A stretch of DNA of 64,000 bases, taken from Luteimicrobium sp049844995 (GTDB taxonomy: Bacteria > Actinomycetota > Actinomycetes > Actinomycetales > Cellulomonadaceae). A model generated the notes under the pieces. The model was not told where the DNA came from and did no database searches. It saw nothing but the letters and a program-made list of their open reading frames with translations. The stretch is from NCBI RefSeq assembly GCF_049844995.1, contig NZ_JBNCMC010000006.1:1-64000 (forward strand). The letters are read 5' to 3'. Of the stretch, positions 1 through 7,385 are shown one piece after another. The position numbers and the translations under genes are program-made. Every line of letters starts with the position of its first letter. Within the stretch, counting starts at the first letter, position 1.

Positions 1-185
1 AGGGCGATCGGGACCGAGATGCCGCCGACCTCCATCGAGGCCAGCACGTCCGAGATCCCAGGGATGAACCGCCCGACCAGCAGCCCGCCGATCATCGCCA
101 GGCCGATCCACAGCGGCAGCCACCGATCGAGCGTCGACAGCCTGCGCGTGGCGTCCGACCGTGCGGCCGTGGGGACGGCGCTCAC
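1..185 (-). CDS. ACR3-family arsenite efflux permease, N-terminal part (cut by window edge)
   Basis: Exports arsenite across the cytoplasmic membrane. Only the first ~61 residues are in the window; the gene runs off the left edge. The start is GTG at 185. After a short basic leader the protein reads STLDRWLPLWIGLAM, the hallmark N-terminus of ACR3 (Bass family) carriers, followed by the first membrane helix and a GLLVGRFIPG turn. The GTG overlaps the TGA of the preceding small frame by four bases, so the two were translationally coupled. The rest of the ars operon (arsC and others) presumably lies beyond the edge. Family call is firm; length and completeness cannot be judged. Confidence 0.85.
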   Translation of the reverse strand, partial: MSAVPTAARSDATRRLSTLDRWLPLWIGLAMIGGLLVGRFIPGISDVLASMEVGGISVPIA

Positions 186-298
186 GCGCGGGCCTCCTCG
201 AGGACGGTGTCGATCTCCTCGGCGGGGGCCCGCGCCGCGTGCACGGCCGCGGTGTGGCCGGCCGACCCGGAACCGATGAGGACGATCTCGCGGGACAT
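182..298 (-). pseudogene. Thioredoxin-reductase-like remnant (internal deletion)
   Basis: A 38-codon frame beginning MSREIVLIGSGSAGHTAAVH, which is the N-terminal FAD-binding beta-alpha unit of thioredoxin reductase (GxGxxG). After about 25 residues it runs straight into a short acidic-helical tail ending EEARA and a stop that overlaps the ACR3 start. A complete TrxB has about 310 residues, so this looks like a gene whose middle and end were deleted while translational coupling to ACR3 was kept. trxB next to ACR3/arsC is common in actinobacterial ars operons (family knowledge). It could instead be a retained short leader peptide. An upstream ATG at 319 is possible but overlaps the candidate operator. 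Confidence 0.5.
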
Positions 299-311
299 CC
301 CCGACGGCGAC

Positions 312-327
312 ATAGACATGGATCTAT
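312..327. promoter_or_regulatory. Candidate ArsR-type operator
   Basis: Inverted repeat ATAGA-CATGGA-TCTAT in an AT-rich patch (about 310-345) just upstream of the ars genes. Its position between the remnant trxB/ACR3 and the end of the next gene fits an ArsR-family operator/promoter. No ArsR gene is in the window, so the assignment rests on position and symmetry only. Confidence 0.35.
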
Positions 328-369
328 ATTGACACATCTCTATGCCAGGGCCTCGAGGCCACTCCGCCC

Positions 370-1089
370 TCAGGCGCCAGGCTGGCTCTCGTTCGTCGCA
401 AGGAGCTCACGCGCCTGCTCCGCGGCCCGGGCGATGCTCTCGCCGACGAAGTCGGTGAAGCGGGCCATGCTCTCCAGGCGGCTGCCCGCCGGCGTGTCAG
501 CACCGAGGAGCCGCACCCCCTGCCGCGCCACGCGGGCGAGCTCGACGTTGGCGCGGGCGGCGGCCACGACGGACTGGTACCAGACGTCGCCGTCGGCGAC
601 GTACCGCTCGCGCCGGCCCTCCCCCCGCTCACGCAGCACGAGGCCGACACTCTCGAGGGTCGCGATCGCCTTGGAGACCGACGATGCGCTGACGTGGAGC
701 CGGTCGACCAGCTCGGCGGCCGTGAGACTGCCCGCCTGGGCCGTGTAGAGACACGTCAGCGCGCCGGCGGCGATCTGAGGCAGACCCTGCTGCATGAACA
801 GTGCGGTGAAGGTCTCCTCGTACTCGCGCAGCGCGTCTCCGGCTGCAGCTCCCGCCGCGGCCGCGGGGGCACCGGGGCCCGCCGCGCGACGTCGTCGGGC
901 ACGGCGCTCCGTGGCGTGCTGCGCCAGGTCCGCGCGGTAGGCGTGCGGGCCGCCGTTGCGCATGACCTCGCGCGTGATGGTCGACGTGGGGCGCTCCAGC
1001 CGTCGGGCGATCTCCGCGTAGGAGAGGTCCTCCGCGAGGCCCAGCACGATCCGCTGGCGCTCCTGCCTGGTCAGCCTGCCTCCTGGCAC
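370..1089 (-). CDS. Two-HTH transcriptional regulator (IS30-like HTH_38 fused to MarR/GbsR-type winged helix)
   Basis: Cytoplasmic DNA-binding regulator of ~239 residues. Residues ~5-70 form an IS30-transposase-like HTH_38 domain (LTRQERQRIVLGLAEDLSY, then the YRADLAQHATERRARRRR tail). An Ala/Gly linker follows, then a MarR/GbsR-like winged helix (LTAAELVDRLHVSASSVSKA, ending LRERGEGRRERY) and a helical C-terminus. Start: GTG at 1098 sits inside the GGAGG, so GTG at 1089 (spacing 8) is preferred. It is divergent from the DUF4097-ABC exporter operon, with a 22-bp perfect palindrome in between, and is most likely the repressor of that operon and perhaps of itself. The inducer is unknown. Confidence 0.8.
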   Translation of the reverse strand: MPGGRLTRQERQRIVLGLAEDLSYAEIARRLERPTSTITREVMRNGGPHAYRADLAQHATERRARRRRAAGPGAPAAAAGAAAGDALREYEETFTALFMQQGLPQIAAGALTCLYTAQAGSLTAAELVDRLHVSASSVSKAIATLESVGLVLRERGEGRRERYVADGDVWYQSVVAAARANVELARVARQGVRLLGADTPAGSRLESMARFTDFVGESIARAAEQARELLATNESQPGA

Positions 1090-1259
1090 CGCGACCACCT
1101 CCGTTCCGCTGCTCGGTGCGCAACGCTAGCCCCCGGCAACCCACGGATGCAACGCGAGACGGACTTCCCTGTTGCGTTGTGGTTGAGATGGTTGCAACAC
1201 TTTTGCGGTCGTGACCTGCGGCAATGCGCATTCAGTGCAACTTCCCTATTGCCGACTTG

Positions 1260-1281
1260 GTGAACGCTACGTAGCGTTCAC
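1260..1281. promoter_or_regulatory. 22-bp perfect palindrome, candidate operator of the two-HTH regulator
   Basis: GTGAACGCTAC followed directly by its reverse complement. It lies 41 bp upstream of the DUF4097 start codon in the divergent control region. The same region carries two direct repeats of ACTTCCCTxTTGC (near 1166 and 1241) and several GTTGCAAC-like words, which may be secondary operators. The symmetry matches a dimeric HTH regulator such as the adjacent divergent gene. Confidence 0.6.
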
Positions 1282-1322
1282 GACGTCGGAAATATCACAC
1301 GTCGTACCAGGAGCTGATTGCC

Positions 1323-1982
1323 ATGGACACCTTCACCACCCCCACCCCCGTCCGCGTCGTCGTCGACGTCCCTGCCGGCCGCGTGCGCCTCGTCGCGACG
1401 GACCGCACGGACACGACGGTCGAGGTCCGGCCCGCGGACGCCTCGAGGTCCCGCGACGCCAAGGCCGCCGAGCGGACCATCGCCGAGCTGCACGACGGCA
1501 CGCTGCGAGTCTCCACGCCGACCGCGAACGAGCTCTTCGGCCCGTCGGGCGTCGTCGAGGTCACGGTCGGGCTGCCCGCCGGCTCGGACGCCCACGTGAC
1601 GGGCAGCGCCGAGCTGCGCGGCGTCGGCCGCCTCGGCGACGTCACCGCCGAGGGCTCGTACGGCCCGATCACGCTGGACGAGGCGTCCAGCGTGCAGCTG
1701 AGCACCCAGGACGGCGACGTCCGGGTCGCCCGGCTCACCGGCCCGGGCGAGATCACGACCGCGCGTGGCGACCTCCACGTCGCCGAGGCCGTCCGCGGCG
1801 CGCTCGCCCTCAGCACCCAGCTCGGCGACGTCACGGTCGGCGCGGCGCCGGGCGTGTCCGCGTCCCTCGACGCGGGCACCGGCTACGGCCGGCTCTCCAA
1901 CGCCCTCAGGAACGACGGCACGCCCGAGCTGGAGATCCGCGCCACGACCGCCCAGGGCGACATCACGGCCACGAGCCGGTGA
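1323..1982 (+). CDS. DUF4097-family beta-strand-repeat protein
   Basis: A 219-residue protein without signal peptide or membrane helix. It is made of short alternating strands with recurring G-D-V/I turns (DGDVRVAR, LGDVTVGA, QGDITATSR), the right-handed beta-solenoid pattern of DUF4097 (putative adhesin) proteins. The start is ATG at 1323 with CAGGAG eight bases upstream. It is the first gene of an operon with a DrrA-type ATPase and DrrB-type permease, a frequent actinobacterial trio. Its role is unknown; a scaffold or sensor role for the exporter is conjecture. Confidence 0.8.
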   Translation: MDTFTTPTPVRVVVDVPAGRVRLVATDRTDTTVEVRPADASRSRDAKAAERTIAELHDGTLRVSTPTANELFGPSGVVEVTVGLPAGSDAHVTGSAELRGVGRLGDVTAEGSYGPITLDEASSVQLSTQDGDVRVARLTGPGEITTARGDLHVAEAVRGALALSTQLGDVTVGAAPGVSASLDAGTGYGRLSNALRNDGTPELEIRATTAQGDITATSR

Positions 1983-2059
1983 CCGGACGCCCCACACCGC
2001 ACTCCCCCCGCCGGACCACCGGCACGCCAGGAAGCACGCCAGGAAGACGGAGACCAGAG

Positions 2060-2869
2060 ATGACCACCACCCAGTCCCCCGAACCCGCGATCCGGGTGCG
2101 GGGCATCGAGAAGTCCTTCCAGGACGTCCACGTGCTGCGCGGCGTCGACCTCGACGTCCAGGCCGGGAGCGTCTTCGCCCTGCTCGGCTCGAACGGGGCC
2201 GGCAAGACCACACTCGTCCGGATCCTGTCGACGCTGCTCAAGGCGGACGCCGGCACTGCCACCGTCCAGGGCGTCGACGTCGCGGCCGACCCGGCTCGCG
2301 TCCGCGGGTCGATCAGCCTGACCGGACAGTTCGCGGCCGTCGACGAGATCCTCTCGGGGCGGGAGAACCTCGTCCTCGTCGCCAGGCTCCGCCACCTCGC
2401 GGACCCGGGTGCCGTCGCGGACGACCTGCTCGTCCGGTTCTCGCTCACCGACGCCGGGAGCCGGCGGGCCGGCACGTACTCCGGCGGGATGCGGCGGCGG
2501 CTCGACATCGCGATGAGCCTGATCGGCGACCCGCCGGTCATCTTCCTCGACGAGCCCACCACCGGCCTCGACCCGCAGGCGCGGAACGAGGTGTGGCAGA
2601 CCGTCAAGGAGCTCGCCCAGGGCGGCACCACCGTCCTGCTGACCACCCAGTACCTCGACGAGGCGGAGCAGCTCGCGGACCGCATCGCGATCCTGCACCG
2701 CGGCACGATCATCCAGAGCGGCACCCTCGCCGAGCTCAAGCAGCTGCTCCCGCCCGCCAAGGTCGAGTACGTCGAGAAGCAGCCCTCGCTCGAGGACGTC
2801 TTCCTCACGCTCGTCGGCGACGCCGCCGAGGACGACAGCAACCAGCCTGCAGGAAAGGAACTCCGATGA
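2060..2869 (+). CDS. Daunorubicin-resistance-type (DrrA) ABC transporter ATP-binding protein
   Basis: Energises export by the membrane partner encoded next. 269 residues with Walker A GSNGAGKTT, signature YSGGMRRRLD, Walker B VIFLDEPTTGLDP and a switch-histidine region of the form TTQYLDEAEQLAD. The C-terminal tail PSLEDVFLTLVG is typical of DrrA. Start ATG at 2060; the stop overlaps the permease start (ATGA), so the two subunits are coupled. In characterised members the substrates are hydrophobic drugs or lipids; nothing here fixes the substrate. Probably repressed by the divergent two-HTH regulator. Confidence 0.92.
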   Translation: MTTTQSPEPAIRVRGIEKSFQDVHVLRGVDLDVQAGSVFALLGSNGAGKTTLVRILSTLLKADAGTATVQGVDVAADPARVRGSISLTGQFAAVDEILSGRENLVLVARLRHLADPGAVADDLLVRFSLTDAGSRRAGTYSGGMRRRLDIAMSLIGDPPVIFLDEPTTGLDPQARNEVWQTVKELAQGGTTVLLTTQYLDEAEQLADRIAILHRGTIIQSGTLAELKQLLPPAKVEYVEKQPSLEDVFLTLVGDAAEDDSNQPAGKELR

Positions 2870-3630
2870 CGACGTACGTGCTCGCGGACACCCGCGCGCT
2901 CACCGGCCGCTCGCTGCGCCACGTCCTGCGCAGCCCCGACACGATCATCACGACCGCCGTCACGCCCGTCGCACTGATGCTGCTGTTCGTCTACGTGCTC
3001 GGCGGCGCCATCGACACCGGGTCCGAGGAGTCGTACATCAACTACATGCTCCCCGGCATCCTGCTCATCACCATCGCGTCCGGCATCGCCTACACCGCCT
3101 ACCGGCTGTTCCTGGACATGCAGGGCGGCATCTTCGAGCGCTTCCAGTCGATGCCGATCGCGCGCTCCAGCGTGCTGTGGGCGCACGTGCTCACGTCGCT
3201 GGTCGCGAACCTGGTGTCCGTCACGATCGTCGTGGGCGTGGCCCTGATCATGGGCTTCCGCACCGGGGCGTCCGTGGCGGTCTGGCTCGCGGTCGCCGGG
3301 ATCCTGGTCCTGTTCACGCTCGCGCTGACCTGGATCGCCGTGATCGCGGGACTGTCCGCCAAGACGGTCGAAGGCGCGAGCGCGTTCAGCTACCCGCTCA
3401 TCTTCCTGCCGTTCATCAGCTCCGCGTTCGTCCCGACCGACTCGATGCCCGGCCCGGTCGCCTGGTTCGCCGAGAACCAGCCGGTCACCTCGATCGTCAA
3501 CACGATCCGGGCGCTGTTCGCCGAGCAGCCCGCCGGCAACGACATCTGGATCGCGCTGGCCTGGCTCGTCGGCATCCTCCTGGCCGCCTACGCGGGCGCG
3601 ATCGCTGTGTACCGGCGCAAGGTCAGCTGA
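2866..3630 (+). CDS. DrrB-type ABC-2 transporter permease
   Basis: A 254-residue integral membrane protein with about six predicted helices, opening with a short cytoplasmic segment (LADTRALTGRSLRHVLRSPD) and a first helix in the order seen in ABC-2/DrrB permeases. The central segment FERFQSMPIARSSVLWAHVL is the conserved ABC-2 coupling region. A helix break around ISSAFVPTDSMPGPVAWFAE precedes the last helices, also typical. It starts by ATGA overlap with the ATPase gene, so the exporter is probably a DrrA2B2 complex. It ends four bases before the convergent TetR gene, leaving no room for a separate terminator. Confidence 0.9.
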   Translation: MTTYVLADTRALTGRSLRHVLRSPDTIITTAVTPVALMLLFVYVLGGAIDTGSEESYINYMLPGILLITIASGIAYTAYRLFLDMQGGIFERFQSMPIARSSVLWAHVLTSLVANLVSVTIVVGVALIMGFRTGASVAVWLAVAGILVLFTLALTWIAVIAGLSAKTVEGASAFSYPLIFLPFISSAFVPTDSMPGPVAWFAENQPVTSIVNTIRALFAEQPAGNDIWIALAWLVGILLAAYAGAIAVYRRKVS

Positions 3631-3633
3631 CCC

Positions 3634-4212
3634 TCAGGACAGCCGGGCGAGATGTGCGTCCAGGACCTCGACGGCCCACCCGGTGGGGGCGTCGGGGTCC
3701 TGGCGCACGAGGTGCAGCGCCAGGCCGTCGACGAGCGCGTGCACGTCGCTCACCTCGAGGCTCCCGCGGCCGTCGGCCCGGCGGGGCGCGGGCGGGAGCG
3801 CGTCGAGCGCCTCCTCGCACACCCGGCGCACGCCCTCCTGGGCGGCCCGGTGCGCCTCGCGCAGCGTGGGGTCGGTCATCGCGGCGGTGCCGAGGGCGAG
3901 GTAGACCTCCATCTCGACGCGGCGTTCGGCGTCGAGCGGCAGGAGCTCCAGCAGGAGCGCGCGCGCCCGGCCGGGCGCCGCGGGGTCGAGGGCGTCGACG
4001 CGGGCGCGAAGCCGCTCGGACACGAGCCCGAGCGCCCGCTCGCGCACGCTGGCCACCGTGGGGAAGGTGTACCGCAGGGAGCTCTGCGGCAGGCCCGCCT
4101 CGGCGGCGACGTTGCGCACGGACAGCCCTTCCAGCCCGTCGCGCAGCAGGACCCGCCAGGCGGCCTCGGACACCTGGCGCTGACGCGCTTCACGGTCGAC
4201 TCGTCGTGGCAC
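3634..4212 (-). CDS. TetR/AcrR-family regulator of the adjacent SMR exporter
   Basis: 192 residues. The N-terminal HTH reads GLEGLSVRNVAAEAGLPQSS with the usual LRYTFPT recognition-helix continuation; the rest is a helical ligand-binding domain. Start GTG at 4212 (PRRVDREARQRQ follows); longer readings of the frame lack the TetR pattern. It is divergent from the two SMR genes, and the short gap holds two near-identical palindromes (4222-4239 and 4257-4272), so it most likely represses both directions and is released by a compound the exporter removes. The ligand is not predictable from sequence. Confidence 0.88.
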   Translation of the reverse strand: MPRRVDREARQRQVSEAAWRVLLRDGLEGLSVRNVAAEAGLPQSSLRYTFPTVASVRERALGLVSERLRARVDALDPAAPGRARALLLELLPLDAERRVEMEVYLALGTAAMTDPTLREAHRAAQEGVRRVCEEALDALPPAPRRADGRGSLEVSDVHALVDGLALHLVRQDPDAPTGWAVEVLDAHLARLS

Positions 4213-4221
4213 TCCCTCATG

Positions 4222-4272
4222 TTCGCACAGTCGTGCGAAACGTGGTACAAAGGAACTCGCACAGTCGTGCGA
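4222..4272. promoter_or_regulatory. Twin TetR operators controlling the SMR exporter
   Basis: Two copies of TCGCAC-AGTC-GTGCGA, the first extended to TTCGCACAGTCGTGCGAA at 4222-4239, the second at 4257-4272. Their centres are 34 bp apart. They sit in the divergent gap between the TetR gene and the SMR gene. A -10-like TACAAA lies between them. Sequence identity of the copies and their placement make this a strong operator assignment. Confidence 0.8.
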
Positions 4273-4305
4273 ATTCGAGTGTCCGACGAACGAGAGGTGA
4301 GTGCC

Positions 4306-4620
4306 GTGGACTGGGCGATCCTGGTCGCCGCCGGTGTGATGGAGGCGGCCTGGGCCACCGCACTGAGTGCGTCGCGAGGGTTCAGGCGCCCCGTGCCGAC
4401 GGCGATCTTCCTCGTGACCATAGCCCTGAGCATGTGGGGCCTGGCGCACGCGATGCAGACCATCCCCGTCGGCACCGCGTACGCCGTGTGGGTCGGCATC
4501 GGGGCGGTCCTCACGGTCCTGCTCGCGGTGGTGCGCGGCGAGGAGAAGCTCTCCGTCGCCCAGGGCCTGCTGCTCGCGGGGCTGGTGGGCTGCGTCGTCG
4601 GACTGAAGGTGGTGAGCTGA
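4306..4620 (+). CDS. Small multidrug resistance (SMR) transporter subunit, Gdx-like
   Basis: A 104-residue, four-helix proton-coupled exporter subunit. It carries G10, E13, W16, S42, Y59 and W62, the substrate-site residues of the guanidinium-exporter (Gdx/SugE) branch of SMR proteins, in the segments AAGVMEAAWATAL and PVGTAYAVWVGIGAV. Start: GTG at 4297 lies against the ribosome site, so GTG at 4306 (eight bases after GAGAGG) is chosen; this also gives numbering identical to Gdx. The next gene is a second SMR subunit one base downstream, so a heterodimer like YkkCD is expected. Qac-type cation export cannot be excluded. Confidence 0.88.
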   Translation: MDWAILVAAGVMEAAWATALSASRGFRRPVPTAIFLVTIALSMWGLAHAMQTIPVGTAYAVWVGIGAVLTVLLAVVRGEEKLSVAQGLLLAGLVGCVVGLKVVS

Positions 4621-4621
4621 G

Positions 4622-5014
4622 ATGAGCGAGAAGACCACGACGGGCGCCGCCTGGCCGGTGCTGCTGGTGAGCGCCTGCCTGGAGGCCGTGTGGGCGACCG
4701 CGCTCCACGCGAGCGACGGTTTCACGAACGCGGGCGACACCGTCGTCTTCCTCGTGGCCCTGACCCTGAGCATGCTGGGCCTCGGCTACGCCGCCCGGCA
4801 GATCCCGATCGGCACGGCCTACGCCATCTGGACCGGCCTCGGCGCCGCCCTCACCGTCACGTGGGCGATGGTCACGGGCGAGGAGTCGGCGTCCGTGCTC
4901 AAGGTCCTCTTCCTCGCCGGGATCGTCGGCTGCGCCGTCGGGCTCAAGCTGGTGCACGCGCCCGCGCCCGACGGCGCCGCCGCGCCGAGGCGGTCGTCCG
5001 ACGGACCCGCGTGA
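4622..5014 (+). CDS. SMR transporter partner subunit, Gdx-like
   Basis: A 130-residue, four-helix SMR protein starting one base after the stop of the first subunit (TGAGATG). E21, W24, S50, Y67 and W70 align, with a constant eight-residue offset, to the Gdx positions found in the upstream subunit; the equivalent of G10 is Ala. It has an N-terminal hydrophilic extension (SEKTTTGAA) and a C-terminal tail rich in Ala/Pro/Arg, so the two subunits differ at their ends, as expected for a fixed-topology heterodimer. Co-transcribed from the TetR-controlled promoter. Confidence 0.88.
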   Translation: MSEKTTTGAAWPVLLVSACLEAVWATALHASDGFTNAGDTVVFLVALTLSMLGLGYAARQIPIGTAYAIWTGLGAALTVTWAMVTGEESASVLKVLFLAGIVGCAVGLKLVHAPAPDGAAAPRRSSDGPA

Positions 5015-5041
5015 CCCCCCGGGGGGCCTGCCGGCCGGCCG

Positions 5042-5863
5042 TCAGCCCCGCGCCACCCCGTGCATGGGGGCCGCCCCGACCCCGGCCAGGAACTCGGCCG
5101 TGGTCGAGTCGGCCGGGTAGTAGGACTCGACCACGAGCTCGTCGAGCGTGACGTCCAGGGGCGTGGTGAACGTCGTCATCGTCGAGAACAGGCGCAGCTC
5201 CCGGCCGCCGTAGCGGACGACCATGGACAGCACCACGTCGCCCTCCTGCGGACGCGATCGGCCGTCGTCGTCCGGGCTTGGGCCGAGCAGCTCGTCGTAC
5301 AGCGCGGTCAGCTCGGCGTCGGGGGCGGCGGCGAGCTGCCGGAGGATGCGCGCACGGAAGACGCTCCGCACGTCCGCCAGGTTCGCGACGAGCGGCGCGA
5401 GCCCGCGTGGGTCGAGCGCCAGCCGGACCAGGTTGGGCACGGGCTGGAGGAGGTCGGGCGCGACGCCGGCGAGGAACGGCCGCATCCCGCGACCAACCTC
5501 CAGCACGTTCCACCGCCGGTCGAGGACCACCGCCGGGTAGGGCTCGTGCGACTCGAGCACGCGTCGCACGGCGCCCTGGGCCGCGGCGAGCGCGGCGGCC
5601 CCGAGGGAGCGTTCCGCGAACCGGGGCGCGAAACCGGCCGCGAGGAGAAGCCGGTTGCGATCCCGTAGCGGCACGTCGAGCCGATCCGCGAGCCGGAGGA
5701 CCATGTCGGCCGTCGGGCGGGACCGCCCCGTCTCGACCAGGCTGACGTGCCGCGCCGACACGTCGGCGGCGATCGCGAGGTCGAGCTGGCTGAGGCCACG
5801 CCTCCGACGCCACTCGCGCAGCAACGCTCCGACGGTCTGCATACCCGCTCCGACGGTCTGCAT
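5042..5863 (-). CDS. XRE-family regulator with MmyB-like ligand-binding domain
   Basis: About 273 residues. N-terminal HTH_3 domain (LLREWRRRRGLSQLDLAIAA, then VSARHVSLVETGRSRPT) followed by an MmyB-like domain recognisable from YPAVVLDRRWNVLEVGRGM and a C-terminal part ending in VESYYPADSTTAEFLAG. Members of this family are common in actinobacteria and often sit divergent to the gene they control, here a SnoaL-like protein. Start uncertain: a 21-bp tandem duplication repeats the ATG context, giving MQTVGAG-MQTVGALL; ATG 5863 (used), 5842 or 5890 are all possible. Confidence 0.85.
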   Translation of the reverse strand: MQTVGAGMQTVGALLREWRRRRGLSQLDLAIAADVSARHVSLVETGRSRPTADMVLRLADRLDVPLRDRNRLLLAAGFAPRFAERSLGAAALAAAQGAVRRVLESHEPYPAVVLDRRWNVLEVGRGMRPFLAGVAPDLLQPVPNLVRLALDPRGLAPLVANLADVRSVFRARILRQLAAAPDAELTALYDELLGPSPDDDGRSRPQEGDVVLSMVVRYGGRELRLFSTMTTFTTPLDVTLDELVVESYYPADSTTAEFLAGVGAAPMHGVARG

Positions 5864-5867
5864 ACCG
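5826..5867. repeat. 21-bp tandem duplication spanning the regulator start codon
   Basis: Two adjacent 21-bp copies differing only at the last base. On the minus strand each encodes MQTVGAG/A, so the XRE gene has two in-frame start codons in the same immediate context. This looks like a recent slippage or duplication event. Confidence 0.85.
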
Positions 5868-5949
5868 ATGACCGTAGGGCGACGACCCACGTGGCGCCAT
5901 GAACTCCGGGTTCATCGACATCGTGCACGCTTGCGAACATGCTCGCTCC

Positions 5950-6354
5950 ATGTCCCTCATGGAGAACGTCGCCCCGACCGAAGCAGACCGGAACAAGACC
6001 ACCGTCGAGCGTGCGCTCGCAGCTCTCGTCGCGGCGGGCGACGTGGACGTGCTGGCGAGCGCCTTGACCGACGACTTCGTCCACCACCGGCCCGACGGGG
6101 ACAGGTCCAAGGAGGTCTGGCTCGACGCCGTCCGAAGCGCGATGGTTCCGCTCGCCGGCATGGAGGTCGAGATCGACCACCTCGTGGCCGACGATCGCCA
6201 CGTCGTGATGCACTCCCGACGGCGGCTCCCGGCCCGGGACCGGTCGATCACCGTCGTCGACGTGTGGCGGTTCGAGCGGGACCGGATCGCGGAGGCCTGG
6301 GAGATCATCGAACCGGATGCCGAGGGCGCCGCCCACTTCGCATGGTGGGCCTGA
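5950..6354 (+). CDS. SnoaL-like / NTF2-fold protein
   Basis: 134 residues, cytoplasmic. The pattern VERALAALVAAGDVDVLASAL, then DDFVHHRPDGDRS, VEIDHLVADDRHVVMHSRR and VVDVWRFERDRIAEAWEI is that of the SnoaL-like polyketide-cyclase/NTF2 fold, a small alpha+beta cone that binds a hydrophobic ligand. The exact reaction is unknown. Start ATG 5950; a second in-frame ATG at 5959 is possible. It is divergent from the XRE/MmyB regulator, which probably controls it, and lies 36 bp before an MDR oxidoreductase on the same strand. Confidence 0.8.
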   Translation: MSLMENVAPTEADRNKTTVERALAALVAAGDVDVLASALTDDFVHHRPDGDRSKEVWLDAVRSAMVPLAGMEVEIDHLVADDRHVVMHSRRRLPARDRSITVVDVWRFERDRIAEAWEIIEPDAEGAAHFAWWA

Positions 6355-6390
6355 CCGCGACCCGGCTGCCCGCGTGCGTAGCGTGGGTCC

Positions 6391-7368
6391 ATGCTCGCCG
6401 CCTACGCCGCCCGCTTCTCCCCCGACGACCCGCTGACCGCTCTCGAGGTCGGCGATCGACCGGAACCCGCTCCCCCGTCGGACGCCGCGCCCTTCTGGAC
6501 CACGCTCGACCTGCGCGCCGCGAGCCTCAACCAGCACGACCTCTGGTCGCTCCGCGGCGTGGGCCTCCGCGCCGAGCAGCTCCCGATGATCCTGGGCACC
6601 GACGCCGTGGGACGCACGCCCGACGGGCGGGACGTCGTCGTGCACGGGGTCGTGTGGGGCGACGGGCAGGCGACCGGACCCGAGGCCGGGGACCGGCGCT
6701 CGCTGCTGTCCGAGCGCTTCCCCGGCACGCTCGCGGAGCGCGTCGCGGTGCCCACGGCGAACCTCGTCCCGCTCCCCGAGGGTCTCTCCGCGGAGGACGC
6801 CGCGTGCCTGCCGACGGCGTGGCTCACCGCGTACTCGATGCTCTTCCGGGCGGCGCGCGTGGTCCCCGGCGACCGCGTGCTCGTCCAGGGCGCGGGCGGC
6901 GGCGTCGCGACGGCGGCGATCGCGCTCGGCGCGGCCGCCGGCCTGGAGATGTGGGCGACGTCCCGGTCGGAGGCGAAGCGCTCCGAGGCGCTCCGGCTCG
7001 GCGCGGCCGCGGCCTTCGAGTCCGGCGAGCGGCTGCCAGGACGGGTCGACGCCGTCGTGGAGACCGTCGGGCGGGCGACCTGGTCGCACTCGGTGCGGTC
7101 GCTCCGCCCCGGCGGCACGCTCGTGACCGCCGGCGCGACCACGGGCGACCCCGACGCCGCCGAGCTGAGCCGCATCTTCTTCACCGAGCTCCGGGTCCAG
7201 GGCGTGACGATGGGGACGCGCACCGACCTGGAGTCGCTGCTCGCGTTCGTCGCCCGGACCGGCGTGCGGCCGCGCATCGACTCGACGCACACCCTGGCGC
7301 GCGTCGCCGACGGGTTCGCCCGGCTCGCCTCCGGCGAGCACGTGGGCAAGGTCGTCGTGACGGCCTGA
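6391..7368 (+). CDS. Zinc-free MDR-family oxidoreductase (quinone-oxidoreductase-like)
   Basis: 325 residues of the medium-chain dehydrogenase/reductase family. A GroES-like domain holds SLNQHDLWSLRGVG and the LGTDAVG motif. The Rossmann domain holds GDRVLVQGAGGGVATAAI (AxGGxG nucleotide loop), and the C-terminus reads LASGEHVGKVVVT. Catalytic and structural zinc cysteines are absent, so it is of the quinone-reductase/acyl-reductase type using NAD(P)H. The substrate is not inferable. It follows the SnoaL-like gene and ends at a convergent bidirectional terminator. Confidence 0.85.
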   Translation: MLAAYAARFSPDDPLTALEVGDRPEPAPPSDAAPFWTTLDLRAASLNQHDLWSLRGVGLRAEQLPMILGTDAVGRTPDGRDVVVHGVVWGDGQATGPEAGDRRSLLSERFPGTLAERVAVPTANLVPLPEGLSAEDAACLPTAWLTAYSMLFRAARVVPGDRVLVQGAGGGVATAAIALGAAAGLEMWATSRSEAKRSEALRLGAAAAFESGERLPGRVDAVVETVGRATWSHSVRSLRPGGTLVTAGATTGDPDAAELSRIFFTELRVQGVTMGTRTDLESLLAFVARTGVRPRIDSTHTLARVADGFARLASGEHVGKVVVTA

Positions 7369-7385
7369 GCCGCTCCCGGGCGGCC

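Noticed and set aside
4213..4305. Guanidine riboswitch upstream of the SMR genes
   Set aside because: The gap is only about 90 bp and is filled by the twin TetR operators; no guanidine-I/II/III-like conserved segments are visible.
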